NCBI RefSeq assembly: GCF_019175285.1
Contig: NC_056523.1
Coordinates: forward strand, 206,764,808 to 206,828,807
Direction of reading: 5' to 3'
Source of the DNA: Sceloporus undulatus
Taxonomy: Eukaryota > Chordata > Lepidosauria > Squamata > Phrynosomatidae
DNA length: 64,000 nucleotides
Program-made: the position numbers and the translations under genes
Notes under the pieces: generated by a model
Databases searched by the model: none
What the model was told of the DNA's origin: nothing
Seen by the model: the letters and a program-made list of their open reading frames with translations, nothing else
Shown here: positions 47,478 through 57,099 of the stretch, one piece after another
Numbering within the stretch: position 1 is the stretch's first letter
Layout of the letters: the number at the start of each line of letters is the position of its first letter

Positions 47478-47619
47478 AGTCATTTCTGACTCTTCTGTAC
47501 TTTTCTTGTCTCTGATTGGAGAACTGAGAATATTAGGTCATTCATCTTTTCTAGGACAGGAAAATGTTTTTAACCATTTAAGATGAACTGTAGTGGCATT
47601 GTTTTGTACAAACATTTAC

Positions 47620-47715
47620 CACACTCCAGATTTTGGACTGCCATGTCCATCATCATTCTCCATTGGCATTGGTAGCTAGGACTGATGAGAGTTAATGCCA
47701 AACATCTTGAACGCC
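47620..47715. repeat. Small palindrome-type repeat
   Basis: Fits the reptile repeat with TTTGGACTGCCATGTCCATC and GACTGATGAGAGTTAATGCC, whose two halves are roughly reverse complements. Borders unclear. Confidence 0.35.
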
Positions 47716-48032
47716 CACTAGCTGCCTGGCCCTGGTTTTACTGCTGTGAGGGCCAAAGCCTGGTGTTGCTCAATGTACAGAAGTAAGAAGAGGTGATATT
47801 TTAAGGTTCACAAAAGTATTTGTATTTTATTTGCCATGCCAATGTAGGCTGAAAAGATTAGTATGTGTTGCTGAACTCAGTGAGGAGGAATAAATTGCAG
47901 GACTTTTCTTATTTCTAAAGTATTTATTTAAAAATGCTCCCATGTTTCTATTTATTTTTCAGAGTCACAGTTAAAAGTTGAATTCCATGTGCATTTTCTA
48001 AAATATTTCTATGAAACTGTTGACTTTTTCAG

Positions 48033-48172
48033 GTTTGTCAGTCCCAACTGTTGCCAGTGCAATTGGGCCTCTTGCAATCACCACCTCTACCATGACTGGG
48101 CGAATGGCTATCCCAGGAGTTACTGGAATGCCTGGAAATTCTGTTCTGCTTGTTAGCAATCTCAATCCTGAT
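48033..48172 (+). CDS. PTBP3: PTBP3 exon 10 (linker and start of RRM3)
   Basis: The 140-nt exon has acceptor gactttttcag and donor gtaagg. It encodes GLSVPTVASAIGPLAITTST, MTGRMAIPGVTGMPG, and NSVLLVSNLNPD, which is the first strand of RRM3. It enters in phase 1 and ends in phase 0. GLSVP, GRMAIPG and NSVLLV are PTBP3-like. Confidence 0.95.
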
Positions 48173-48397
48173 GTAAGGTTAATATATGAAATACAAGTTA
48201 TATTTTAAGCCAATTAAGTGCATGGCATTTAGCAAAATTTACATTGAGATTGGATAGTAGCCAATATTATCAATGGAAAATATATTTGAAATGACTTATT
48301 GTGTTAGTGTAGAGAAAATATGGTGTGAGACACATGCAAGTTGTTTCAATATACCTGCTAGGGCTATAGGTATCTTTAGGGTTCCCTGCTAGCCTCA

Positions 48398-48398
48398 A

Positions 48399-48443
<45 letters not shown>

Positions 48444-48500
48444 ATTTATATCCTGCCTCTCTGTGCAACACAACCGGGGCGGCTTACACATTTAAAACAG
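48398..48500 (-). mobile_element. (GAT)n and L2-type 3' tail
   Basis: About 14 GAT units, then ATTTATATCCTGCCTCTCTG and AACCGGGGCGGCTTACAC, the reversed L2-type 3' end seen also at 32740. Confidence 0.75.
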
Positions 48501-48619
48501 TTGGGACCCATATCCGAAAATCCCACTCCCCTTAAGATAATTCAGGTAGGGGTTTTTCTTCTTTTTAATATTAATATAGCTTATTAAAAAAAACTAACTT
48601 TCTCTGTGATTTTATGCAG

Positions 48620-48653
48620 GCAATCACACCAGATGGACTGTTTATCCTGTTTG
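48620..48653 (+). CDS. PTBP3: PTBP3 exon 11 (34 nt, RRM3)
   Basis: The 34-nt exon has acceptor tttatgcag and donor gtaagt. It encodes AITPDGLFILF plus the first base of Gly. The PTBP1 counterpart, also 34 nt, is the exon whose skipping gives an NMD-targeted transcript in PTB autoregulation. Skipping here would likewise shift the frame. Confidence 0.95.
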
Positions 48654-50399
48654 GTAAGTTAGTTTCTGTGCAAATAAAACCCAAAGCATAGTTTATAGTT
48701 GAGGAATGAATGCTCAAAATATAGAAAGACTAAGACATCACACCTTTTTCAAGAATTCATGTGACGTCTTCTGCATAGGAAGCTATCCCGTCCCCCAATA
48801 AATATTTATTTATATTGATTTATATACAATCTTTCCTGGGATGAGATCCAAGGTGAATATGGTGACTTACAGATTTTCATTTACATACATGGAAGATTCC
48901 CTGATACTTATGTCAAATTAGTATGTTAAAATGCTTTTAATGCAAACGTTGAACATAATATGCATGATACATCATCTCAAATAGGTGTGGAGTTGCATAA
49001 GCGCATTTTCTTGGTCAGTAAGGAGCGGCGCATGTGAAAGGATTAATTCCTATCATTAGAATTAGGACAAGGTAATCAATTGATCTTAGACATTCTAGTG
49101 AAAGGGGCAACCTTGCAAAGTTTTGGCTGTTCCTGCTAGGAAGATCAGAGTCCCTTTTTTGTTCCTTGGATGTCATTGGGAGTAAAGCAGAAGTATCCAT
49201 ATAAGAAAGTAGTGTTTTCTTCTTGCCAATTGGAGGACTACACCCTCCAGCTATCTATTGTTCCTCTCTCTTCCTTGTTTAGTTAGGCATCCAGACTTGC
49301 TGAAATCATTGCCCTGAGGGCAACTTCCAGAGCCCCTTCCACCATCTTTTCCTTGCCCCCACCACCGCCTGCTTGCCCACATTAGTTCTCTCATTCCTGT
49401 CCTCCTCACTCAGCACATTGTTTACCATCTCTCCTCCCCCTTTCACCACCTGCCCTTCTATCCTCACCTATATGATCAAGTGAAATCATGTGGTCAGACC
49501 CAACTAGCCTAGCCTTGACTTAATTGCACAGCTCAAAGTGAATGCTAGTGTTATCAATGTAGATGATAAAGGAGCAGGAAGAGAGATTAATTGAGCAGAT
49601 TTTGTTGGACTGAAGTTTTCAAGTGCCCTATCAGCATTGCTACAAGGTCTGTTGGAAGGCTGGTAGGAATGGAATGGCACATATGCAGGCCATCCCACCT
49701 CTCCCTCCAGTGATTCCCCTTGGTATGATTCAGTGTCCAGTTTTTGAAGGCATCTCAGGCAGCCAGGGAAGTAAAAGCATTTAGTTAAATTAGAAAAAGA
49801 CCTGTCCTCCTGGCTTTGGCCATCAGACAAGAGATACACCTCATCTCTGCTATGATGCTCTCTGGCCATCAGATAAGGGGGCAGAATGGACACAAGGAAG
49901 AAACCAGTGCCTCAGATGCTTGTGATGCAGTTTTGAGCCCAGTGCTTTCTCATTTTTGAACGAAGTAATTTGGGGTTTTGTTATCCCCCCGCCCCCCCCC
50001 CCCGCCCACATCTGGATTGAAAGGTGTTGGGTCTGAACTGGCTCTAATGTCTTTCTAAAGCAGGGTGTTGGCAGGGTCCACAGTGGCCTGCTTTTTAAAA
50101 TAAAGGTCTGCAGGACTTAGAAAAGAAGATGGAGGTGAATCTCTCCAATTTAAGAGCTCCTCCTCCTTTTCTACTGGCAAAACTTATTCATCCAACAAAC
50201 GCAGTAGAAAATGTGCCGTGAGTGAGCTCTTATCAGTGAGGAGCAAGGACCAAAAGTCCAAATTGGGGTGGGAGAAAGTTCATTTCCATTTGTCCCTCTG
50301 CCTGTATGTGAGTTTTTTCTTCGTGGTCTCTGCAAATGACACAAATGGGTTAAGTCTGTGCCTGCACAGCTAGTTCGGAAACTTGTAATATCACTAAAC
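48654..50399. other. PTBP3: Intron 11, left part
   Basis: Contains a weak L2-type tail at about 48790-48880 and a C-run at about 49986-50003. The part from 49200 on may belong to the fossil that follows, but I cannot show it. Confidence 0.35.
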
Positions 50400-51900
50400 A
50401 GAACTTCAGTTGCAACTTTTTAGCTCCATCCACCCCTATAAAGCCCCTAGAGTTCCTGCTGTTTCTTCAGTTCTTTTGTCCACCGCGATAGCAGCTAGGA
50501 AGGAACTTTGCTCTGTTAAAGTTGCTTGTTTCACTGTTGGATTGACCTAACAGCTTAAACTTCAACCTTTTTTCTGGATTTTGGCCATTCTTTTGGACTG
50601 CAGATTTGAGGTTGTTGCTGATTGCTCGACCTTGGACTGTCTGACTTACGATTTGTTCTCTGATTTTGCTTCTCAACTCTGTGGAAAATGGCTTAATTCA
50701 AGCAATGTGACAAATATGGTGTCAAGATCCCCACTTCTGATCTTCATGATTGGTGTTTTGTGCTTCGGGGAAGCCCACAGAATATCAAGACTTGCCCGCA
50801 TTGCAAGGTTATGACAACCCAGGCCCTCAAAAACCAGGCCCTGAAACTCAAGGTGGCCTTATGGAAGCAAGCCGAGACTGACCTCTGCTCCCACAGCCCA
50901 AGGCTCCTTGGCTGAGGCCCCCGCTACCTCCGGTAAAGATAGGAAAAAAGACAGAGGAAGGCCCTGGCAAAAGTCTTCCAAAGACAAGGCAGCTTCCCAG
51001 TCTGAGAAGGACCAAGGGGATGAAGGGTCCAAAAAGTCCTCTAAATGGAGGCACCCAGAGGATAAGTCTTCCCGTTCGAAGAGGGATAGACCAGCTGACC
51101 ATTCGACCTCTAAGAGGGCACTCTGCTTCCCTGCTGGGGAAAATCAGCCATGAAGAACCTGTGACTTCAGCTGAATCTCCACTTGTAGCTTCTCTGCCCT
51201 GGCTTTAAACACTCTCAACTCCATCAGGTAGCAATTCCCAGGTCGTCCACCTCGATACTAAGTCAGAGGGAGAGATCTGGGAACCAGAGCCTCTGACTAA
51301 CCCTGTACCCAGCCAGTCAGGTGGCATCAAGAGCCCGTGGGCTTGAATTCAGGAAAGCCCTCGGGCTCAAGCCTTTGATAAGCCCCCTCAGAGGGACCAA
51401 GTGACCCTTGGGAGCAAGACGGACAAAGATGCTAGGCTGGAGGATGAGCCTTCATTCCAAGATTATTTCCTCCAGCATTATCCAGACTTGATCTGCGACT
51501 TCAACAGTGGCCGATACCTCCTGCCAGTCAATGTTGACCAACTCTGCCGTAATCTCCAGTGCTCGAAAGCTCAGTTGCCTTTTCCTCTCTGGCTGGTAGC
51601 TAGGGCCTCCACTCTGACCAGACTTCTGGTTCCACCTCAGTGTGAGTCACTCTACTCTTGGCCTCTCCTGAAGATGTATGAAGACTCCAAGGTCAGCTTG
51701 ATCTCTGAAAGTATCTCACTCTCCAACACATGAGTCAGATGTGGAAAAGCCATCGATGCCAGTGCACCTAGTCGACTTGGCCTCCCCTCCAGATGACATC
51801 AGGTCATTTGCCAACCAGATAGTCCATATGGCCAATGCCCTTGAGATTGAGGCCAACTGTACTGATGGGGAAGTGGTTGACTCGACTGAGTGAAGAGTCC
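50400..51900 (+). mobile_element. Decayed DIRS-like retroelement, gag-type region
   Basis: A fossil of a tyrosine-recombinase (DIRS-type) or related LTR-class retroelement, recognised by a gag-like composition: a short cysteine/histidine region followed by a Lys/Ser/Glu-rich stretch. It is clearly broken, with several breaks, and I found no RT, RNase H or recombinase region in the window. End repeats were not found, so the borders are approximate. It lies in intron 11 of PTBP3. Family assignment is from memory of lizard elements and is uncertain. Confidence 0.5.
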
Positions 51901-52288
51901 ATGAGAAGGTTCCAACTCCTCCTTCCATTGGATGCCTCCCATCGCTGGAATAGATTGCCAAGCACTCTTGGACGACAAGTGTGCTTATTCCTATTCTGTG
52001 TGATGTTCCCACTTAGTTCTGTTTTAACTAAGTTGTATACCTATTGCTGTTTTTATTAAAACATTTTATAGAGTTTTGGAGTAGTTGAGTCAAATCCTGC
52101 AATTGATGAGTTGATCTTTTGACTAGCATAAGATCAGAATAAGACCAGTTGATCAGCCTCCTAATTTTTTGATACTTTGTTTAAAGATATCTTTAGTATA
52201 ACACAGATGTGATATTCCTCTACAACATATGATAACCTGAATGATATTGTTGCACAGCATGCATTAAAAATGTGTTTTACTTTTGCAG

Positions 52289-52381
52289 GTGTTTATGGGG
52301 ATGTCCATCGTGTAAAAATCATGTTTAATAAGAAGGAAAATGCCTTAGTTCAAATGGCAGATGCAACACAAGCCCAGCTAG
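52289..52381 (+). CDS. PTBP3: PTBP3 exon 12 (RRM3)
   Basis: The 93-nt exon has acceptor acttttgcag and donor gtatta. It encodes GVYGDVHRVKIMFNKKENAL and VQMADATQAQL, including the RNP1 strand ALVQMAD of RRM3. Phase 1 at both ends. It lies just after the decayed DIRS-like fossil in intron 11. Confidence 0.95.
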
Positions 52382-52439
52382 GTATTAACGATGTCAATAA
52401 AATATAGCTATTGTAATTCATAGAATGTACTGTATCTAT

Positions 52440-52640
52440 TATTATAGAGTCATTTTCAAAGAAGTAGCCATGTTAGTCTCTTGCAGCATAAAAAGGAGGG
52501 AAGGGAAGGGAAAAAGAAAGAAAGAAAGAGAAAGAAAGAACCATTAAGCACCTTTAAGACTATTTTTTATTTTATTTATTTTTTATTTTAGCATGAGCTT
52601 CGTCAGATGCAATACAAAGTGATATTAAGTCTCATAAGCC
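52440..52640. repeat. Reptile interspersed repeat (AGCATGAGCTTCGTCAGATG type)
   Basis: CATGTTAGTCTCTTGCAGCA, a GGAAA/AAAG run, AAGCACCTTTAAGACT and GCATGAGCTTCGTCAGATGC follow a repeat common in reptile genomes whose class I cannot state. A second member is at 53290-53560. Confidence 0.5.
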
Positions 52641-53289
52641 TACTTCATCACATGAAGTACAAAGTGATATTAAGTCTTTAAGTACAAAGCCTATTTATAC
52701 AGTTGTGGTAGTGGGATTGAATGTAATAGGATCCAGAAAGATGCAAATCATGTCAGTTGCCCTACATGTTCAAAGGGCTGGTCCTCTCGTAGTACATTTT
52801 GTTCCTCTTCCCCAGTTATATAAATATGTTTTATACTTGAGGCTTTAATATCACTCAATACTGCAGCCAAAGAAGTGAGTTTATATCCATGAAAGCTTAT
52901 GGTAAAATAAAAAAACCAATTTGACTTTAAAAGCTGCCACATATTTTCCTTTCTTCACCTCCCTTCTTCCTTTCTCTGTTATAGTGGCTTGTTAATTTTA
53001 ATGTGGGAAAGCAAAAAAATTGCTTATCAGAAGTCAGTTTCCCTGGGAACCTGAGAGTTTTGAACTCAGGGATCCTCTTACATTCTATCCTTTCTAGATC
53101 CTCTTACATTCCTTCCCTACCTCTTACTCCTTTTATGCTGTAGTTATTGTATTCTTCATTTCTGTTAAGGTTTCCTGTGGCAGTTACAGTGTACCATTAA
53201 TTTTAGTATGGCATTAAAAAACCTAGCTTGTTTAAGTGTTTCAAATTAAATTTCTCTGTTCCACTTCCTCAGAATGTGGATTTTAACCC

Positions 53290-53560
53290 AAAAAAGTAGA
53301 ATTCAAAGGCATACCTGTGTTAGTCTTGAAAATCAGTGTGCAAATGTTATTTTGTAGCACTTTTGAGACTAACTGAGACTAACTGAAAGAAGAAGAAGCT
53401 TGTAGCATCAGCTTTCATAGACTCGAGCCTACTCCTTTAGATTCGTGTTTTTGCATGCATCTGAGGAAATGGGCTCAGGTCTAAGAAAAGCTAGTGTTAC
53501 CAGCTTCTTTCTTTCAGTTAGTCTCCAAGGTACTACAAAATCTTTGCAACCAAAAAACTT
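53290..53560. repeat. Reptile interspersed repeat, partly palindromic
   Basis: CTGTGTTAGTCTTGAAAATC, TTGTAGCACTTTTGAGACTA, CATCAGCTTTCATAGACT, and a reversed second half with AGCTTCTTTCTTTCAGTTAG and TCTCCAAGGTACTACAAAAT. Confidence 0.5.
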
Positions 53561-53833
53561 GTTTCCTAATTAGTGCTTAATGTGGTTGCAGATTGCCTAA
53601 TTCTCCACATTTAATTTGAAAGATATATTCAGACGATTATATGAGGAATCTTAACTTGACCGAAAATGTAAAGATCAGTAATTTTCGAAACATGCAAAAT
53701 AACTGAGAATGATGGTAAGTTGTAATTCATTCACTAGGTGATTTGATACGTGTATTTTAGAAAATATAGATTCAGTTGAGTAGTGATTATATATTCTCTC
53801 CCCATGCCTTAACCTCTTCACTTAATGTTTTAG

Positions 53834-54052
53834 CCATGAATCATTTAAATGGGCAAAAAACTTTATGGAAAGATGCTGCGTGTTACACTTTCAAAGCATC
53901 AGACAGTGCAACTTCCTCGTGAGGGGACAGGAGGACCAAGGTCTGACAAAGGATTACAGTAATAGTTCTTTGCATCGCTTTAAGAAGCCTGGTTCAAAGA
54001 ACTTCCAAAATATCTTCCCACCATCTGCCACTTTGCACACTCTCCAACATTC
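53834..54052 (+). CDS. PTBP3: PTBP3 exon 13 (end RRM3, start RRM4), with indels
   Basis: Acceptor is gttttag and donor gtaagt. Conserved peptides appear in turn in different frames: AMNHLNGQK, then [45 protein letters not shown]. The exon is 219 nt against an expected 216. One extra base is seen in the A-run near 53856, one in the G-run near 53921, and one A in the LHLSNI segment near 54040. All lie in a perfectly recognisable exon with intact splice sites, so sequencing or gap-filling error is the likely cause. Confidence 0.9.
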
Positions 54053-54324
54053 GTAAGTATGCTGATGTTCTGTAAGTATATGAGGGGCACCAGCCAGAAA
54101 TAATTTTTACCTAATCCAGAACAGAAATTACTTTCCCCCAGAATTAAAAATGCAGTTACACAACAGTTACAGTTTGCTTCCTTTTACATGTTTTAAGCCA
54201 AAAAACAGCTGCCTGATAGTAAAGTTAGCCCTGACATTTGCACTGGACTAGAGATGTTTGAAGTATCATGTAAATTTGGAGTTGCAGAACATTTTTTCAG
54301 CAGAAAATGTGCTATTTATGAAGT

Positions 54325-54495
54325 GAGCCGAGTGGTGTAGTATTTTTGAGGATGGACTAGAACTTTAGGAGACCAGACTTTGCATCCCTGGTCAGCCATG
54401 GAAGCATACTGGGTGACCATGGGCACAGTCACTCTCTTCGCCTTAAGAGTAAGAAAAATGGCAAACCTCTAGAGAAATTGAAATGACTTTCATTG
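54325..54495 (+). mobile_element. Sauria SINE, partial
   Basis: GAGTGGTGTAGTATTTTTGA, CTGGTCAGCCATGGAAGC, ACTGGGTGACCATGGGCAC. Noisy copy lacking the tail. Confidence 0.65.
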
Positions 54496-54961
54496 CAAAA
54501 TGACAGAGAAAAACCTACATGCAAACAACAAAATATGGGACAGTTAAAATTAATTTACCATGATACAGTCGGGACATTCCTTCTGTGGGCTGGCATCTGC
54601 ATATTGGAAGCACCTGCCAGATGGGCCCATACCATTCTCTTCAGTGGCGACTTGCATGCAGACACACCCATGGTCACATGTGTGTTCCTCAGAACAGTTG
54701 TATCTGTTATAAGCTGCAGTAGAATGGGCAGATATGCCATGGAGCCCAGTAGCTCCCCAGAGATTTTTGTGTGGGGCCTTGATCCCTCTGGTTCCTGAGA
54801 TTTTGTCTGCATCTGAATTTGTCTTTTAGATAGGTTGTAGCATTAATATTTAAAAAAATACAATTTAACAATCAAGTATCTGCTCCCACTTTCTCTTCTG
54901 ACAGTGACAACTGCTCAACAGTGGAATGGATTGTGTCCAGTATGGTGGACTGTTTCACTGA

Positions 54962-55145
54962 GAGTCAGTATGGTGTAGTTTGAGCATCAGACTGTGACTG
55001 TGGAACTCAGGATTTGATTCCTAACTCGACCATGGCAATCCCTTGGACGAGTGCGAAGTCAATACTCTTAGCCCCAGAAAAACCTTTCTAGGGCTCACCT
55101 TGGGTCACCATAAGTTGGAGACGACTTGTAGGCTTCTTGTTGGGG
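54962..55145 (+). mobile_element. Sauria SINE
   Basis: GTCAGTATGGTGTAGTTTGA, ATTTGATTCCTAACTCG, GGCTCACCTTGGGTCACCAT, and AAGTTGGAGACGACTTGTAG. Confidence 0.75.
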
Positions 55146-55382
55146 TCTTTAAACAGAGATTTGGTGGACTTTGTCATGAGTGCTTTAGTCATGTTTTTCC
55201 TGTCTGTAAAGGGGTTATCATGGGCTAATATCCACATTAATACTCTGATAGAAATGGGTTGGTCCATGAAAGGTGATGCGGTGATGCATTGGTTAGCCTT
55301 AAACGTGCCGTAAGACAGTTCATTATTTTTCTTTATTGTTTAACCTGGTATTTAACTGATCATAGGGATTTGTCTTTTACAG

Positions 55383-55458
55383 ACCTTCTGTCACAGTTGA
55401 TGACCTAAAGAATCTTTTTGCTGGCACTGGCTGTATTGTGAAAGCTTCAATTCTTTCC
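55383..55458 (+). CDS. PTBP3: PTBP3 exon 14 (RRM4), with indels
   Basis: Reads PSVTVDDLKNLFAGTGCIVK, then a damaged AFKFF segment before a gtagtt donor. The length is 76 nt where phase needs 80. Bases appear to be missing at the first codon, in the AFKFF codons and at the final codon. The amino-acid identity with RRM4 of PTBP3 is otherwise clear. Borders are less certain than in the earlier exons. Confidence 0.8.
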
Positions 55459-55792
55459 GTAGTTTACACAAAAACTTGCTTAAATTATGAGGGAAACACA
55501 TCATTAATACGTATGGCAGTTTGATACGAATGGTCAGGAAATGAGGAATAATATTAATCAAAATGTTTAGTCTTGTAACAACAAACATATAGTTGCTCCA
55601 GCTTGAATATGCTCTTGTTCTTGCATTTTCCACTGTAAATAAAGAGGCAGAACTCTACAATATGCAGGAAATCTGACCAAATACCATCTCAAGTTGAAAT
55701 GGAAGGGAGATCTGTTTTGTTTGGAGGCACATCCAATTAGTAAACTCAGTTTCCAGCACTAGGCCTTTTTCTGAGGTGTATCAGGATGAAAT

Positions 55793-56607
55793 ACCGTATA
55801 TACTCGACTATAAGTTCGAAAAATGTATGCCCCAAAAATGGACTCCAAAAATCAAGGATGACTTTGTGAAAGGGGCAATAGGTTTTGTCTTTGATAAAAG
55901 TTCATAAAAAGTGCCACCCTCCTCTGTTGCCAAGTAAAACAGCCCCTGTTTGAGTTCCCGGTGCCGGCAGCCTCCCTGTGTGTGTGTGTGAGTGTGTTGT
56001 GTGTGTGTGTGTGAGAGAGAGAAGAGAGAGAGATCCTTCAGCCTTCCCTCGCAGCTGGAGCTAACAGCTGCTGAGAGAAGGGACGCAGAGTGAGGGAGCA
56101 TGCCCAGGCTTGGATTCCGTTTTTGCAAGCCATGGGTCTGGAAATGCTGGGCTTAAAAGCAGGGAGAAAGAAAGGTGGTGGTGTCCTCTTTTTTATTTTG
56201 TTAGCAGTCTGGAAATGGCTGGGTAAGCAGGGAGAAGCAAAGGCTGGTTGGTGTCCTTTTTTTATTTTGCTAGCCAAGGTCTGGAAATGCTGGGCTTCAA
56301 GGCAGGGAGAAAGCAAGGCTGGTGCCCCTTTTTGTGCAAGCCATGAGCCTGGAAATGCTGATGCAAGAGGTGTGTGTGTGTATGTGTCTATATGACCCCA
56401 AGACTGTTTTTCCCATGCTGATACTGTGACCCTTCAGAGAGGTTCAAGAGGGGAGATGTAGAGAGGGAGTGGTGCTTTGTTTACCCCTTAGATTTTTGTA
56501 ACACATGCCCTCAGCTTATCCACGGGTCATATCAAAATCCCTGATTTTGGCCTCAAAAAAACTGCCCTCGACTTATACTGGGTCGACTTATAGATGAATA
56601 TATCGGT
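55793..56607. mobile_element. DNA transposon, TATATACTCGACTATAAG family, copy 3
   Basis: An 815-bp copy from CCGTATATACTCGACTATAA to, reversed, CCGATATATTCATCTATAAG, with TA on both sides. Inside are a TG/GA microsatellite (55975-56032) and a 70-bp tandem array (56136 on). No transposase seen. Confidence 0.75.
56136..56400. repeat. Tandem array of about 70-bp units
   Basis: Units begin at 56136, 56207, 56279 and 56347 (partial), each with TCTGGAAATG(G)CTGG, GCAGGGAGAA and GGTGTCC followed by a T-run. It lies inside the transposon copy above. Confidence 0.75.
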
Positions 56608-56679
56608 ACCCTACAGATTCTGGATTAAAACAGCACCAGTCCGCTTCATACCAAACTGCGTCCAAGCAGTTTCAACTGT

Positions 56680-56838
56680 AAAGCTAATTTGCCCCCAACA
56701 TCTGAGTCTCCTTTTAGCACCTCCTCGAGGATGCAAGCCTGAGTCAAGCTTGCGCCTTTAGTGATGTGACCTCACAACCTTAGGTTTGATGAGGTTGCTG
56801 ACGTACAGGCATTACCCCACTGGGCCCCCGGGCTCCTA
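56680..56838 (-). mobile_element. tRNA-derived SINE, second copy
   Basis: Minus strand shows GGAGCCCGGGGGCCCAGTGG, TAATGCCTGTACGTCAGC and GGATGCAAGC/CTGAGTC reversed, the same family as 15887-16131. Noisy. Confidence 0.6.
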
Positions 56839-56969
56839 TTCTCACTTTGTCTTTTCCGTGGTTTGTGTTTTCAAGTCACCCCGCAGGTTTTTCACCGTAT
56901 TTCATTACCTTTGGGCTGACGAATTATCTATATGAGGTTGGGTTTAACTATTTTACTTTTCACTTTTGG

Positions 56970-57099
56970 AAAGATCGCAACAATGGGCTCATCCAGTTGG
57001 GCTCTGGAAGAGGCAATCCCGGCTCTTATTGAGCTTCATAATCATGACCTTGGAGAAAAACCATCACCTCAGAGTTTCCTTCTCCAAATCTACAATTGA
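56970..57099 (+). CDS. PTBP3: PTBP3 exon 15 (C-terminus of RRM4), with indels
   Basis: The last coding exon shows K-D-R, LIQLGS, EEAI, ALIELHNHDLGE, and NHHLRVSFSKSTI in successive frames, the invariant C-terminus of PTBP proteins. KMA is corrupted, the GSVEEA codons lack two bases, an extra A follows GAGAAA, and one T is missing at ATT-TGA, so the stop is not in frame as written. The acceptor has no clean AG. I set the start at AAAGATCGC and the end at the expected TGA. Confidence 0.75.

Larger units (their letters stand above)
46871..57099 (+). other. PTBP3: PTBP3 gene, 3' half (exons 9-15)
   Basis: Seven exons on the plus strand continue the PTBP3 reading from residue 296 to the C-terminus (SFSKSTI). 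They encode the linker with the 26-residue cassette, RRM3 (exons 10-13) and RRM4 (exons 13-15). Exon 8 ends in phase 1 and exon 9 starts in phase 1, so the halves fit once the left contig is turned round. Exons 9-12 are intact. Exons 13-15 carry single-base insertions and deletions relative to the very conserved family sequence. With intact introns and the rest of the gene clean, these are more likely consensus errors than gene decay. Confidence 0.95.

Noticed and set aside
2936-57099. Trans-splicing or a true inversion within PTBP3
   Set aside because: The 47-base terminal overlap and the fixed-size gap explain the strand switch as misassembly, and every exon fits after one flip.
53834-57099. 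PTBP3 3' exons as a pseudogene
   Set aside because: Introns and most splice sites are kept, the protein is otherwise near identical to the family, and the changes are mostly single-base indels clustered towards one contig end.
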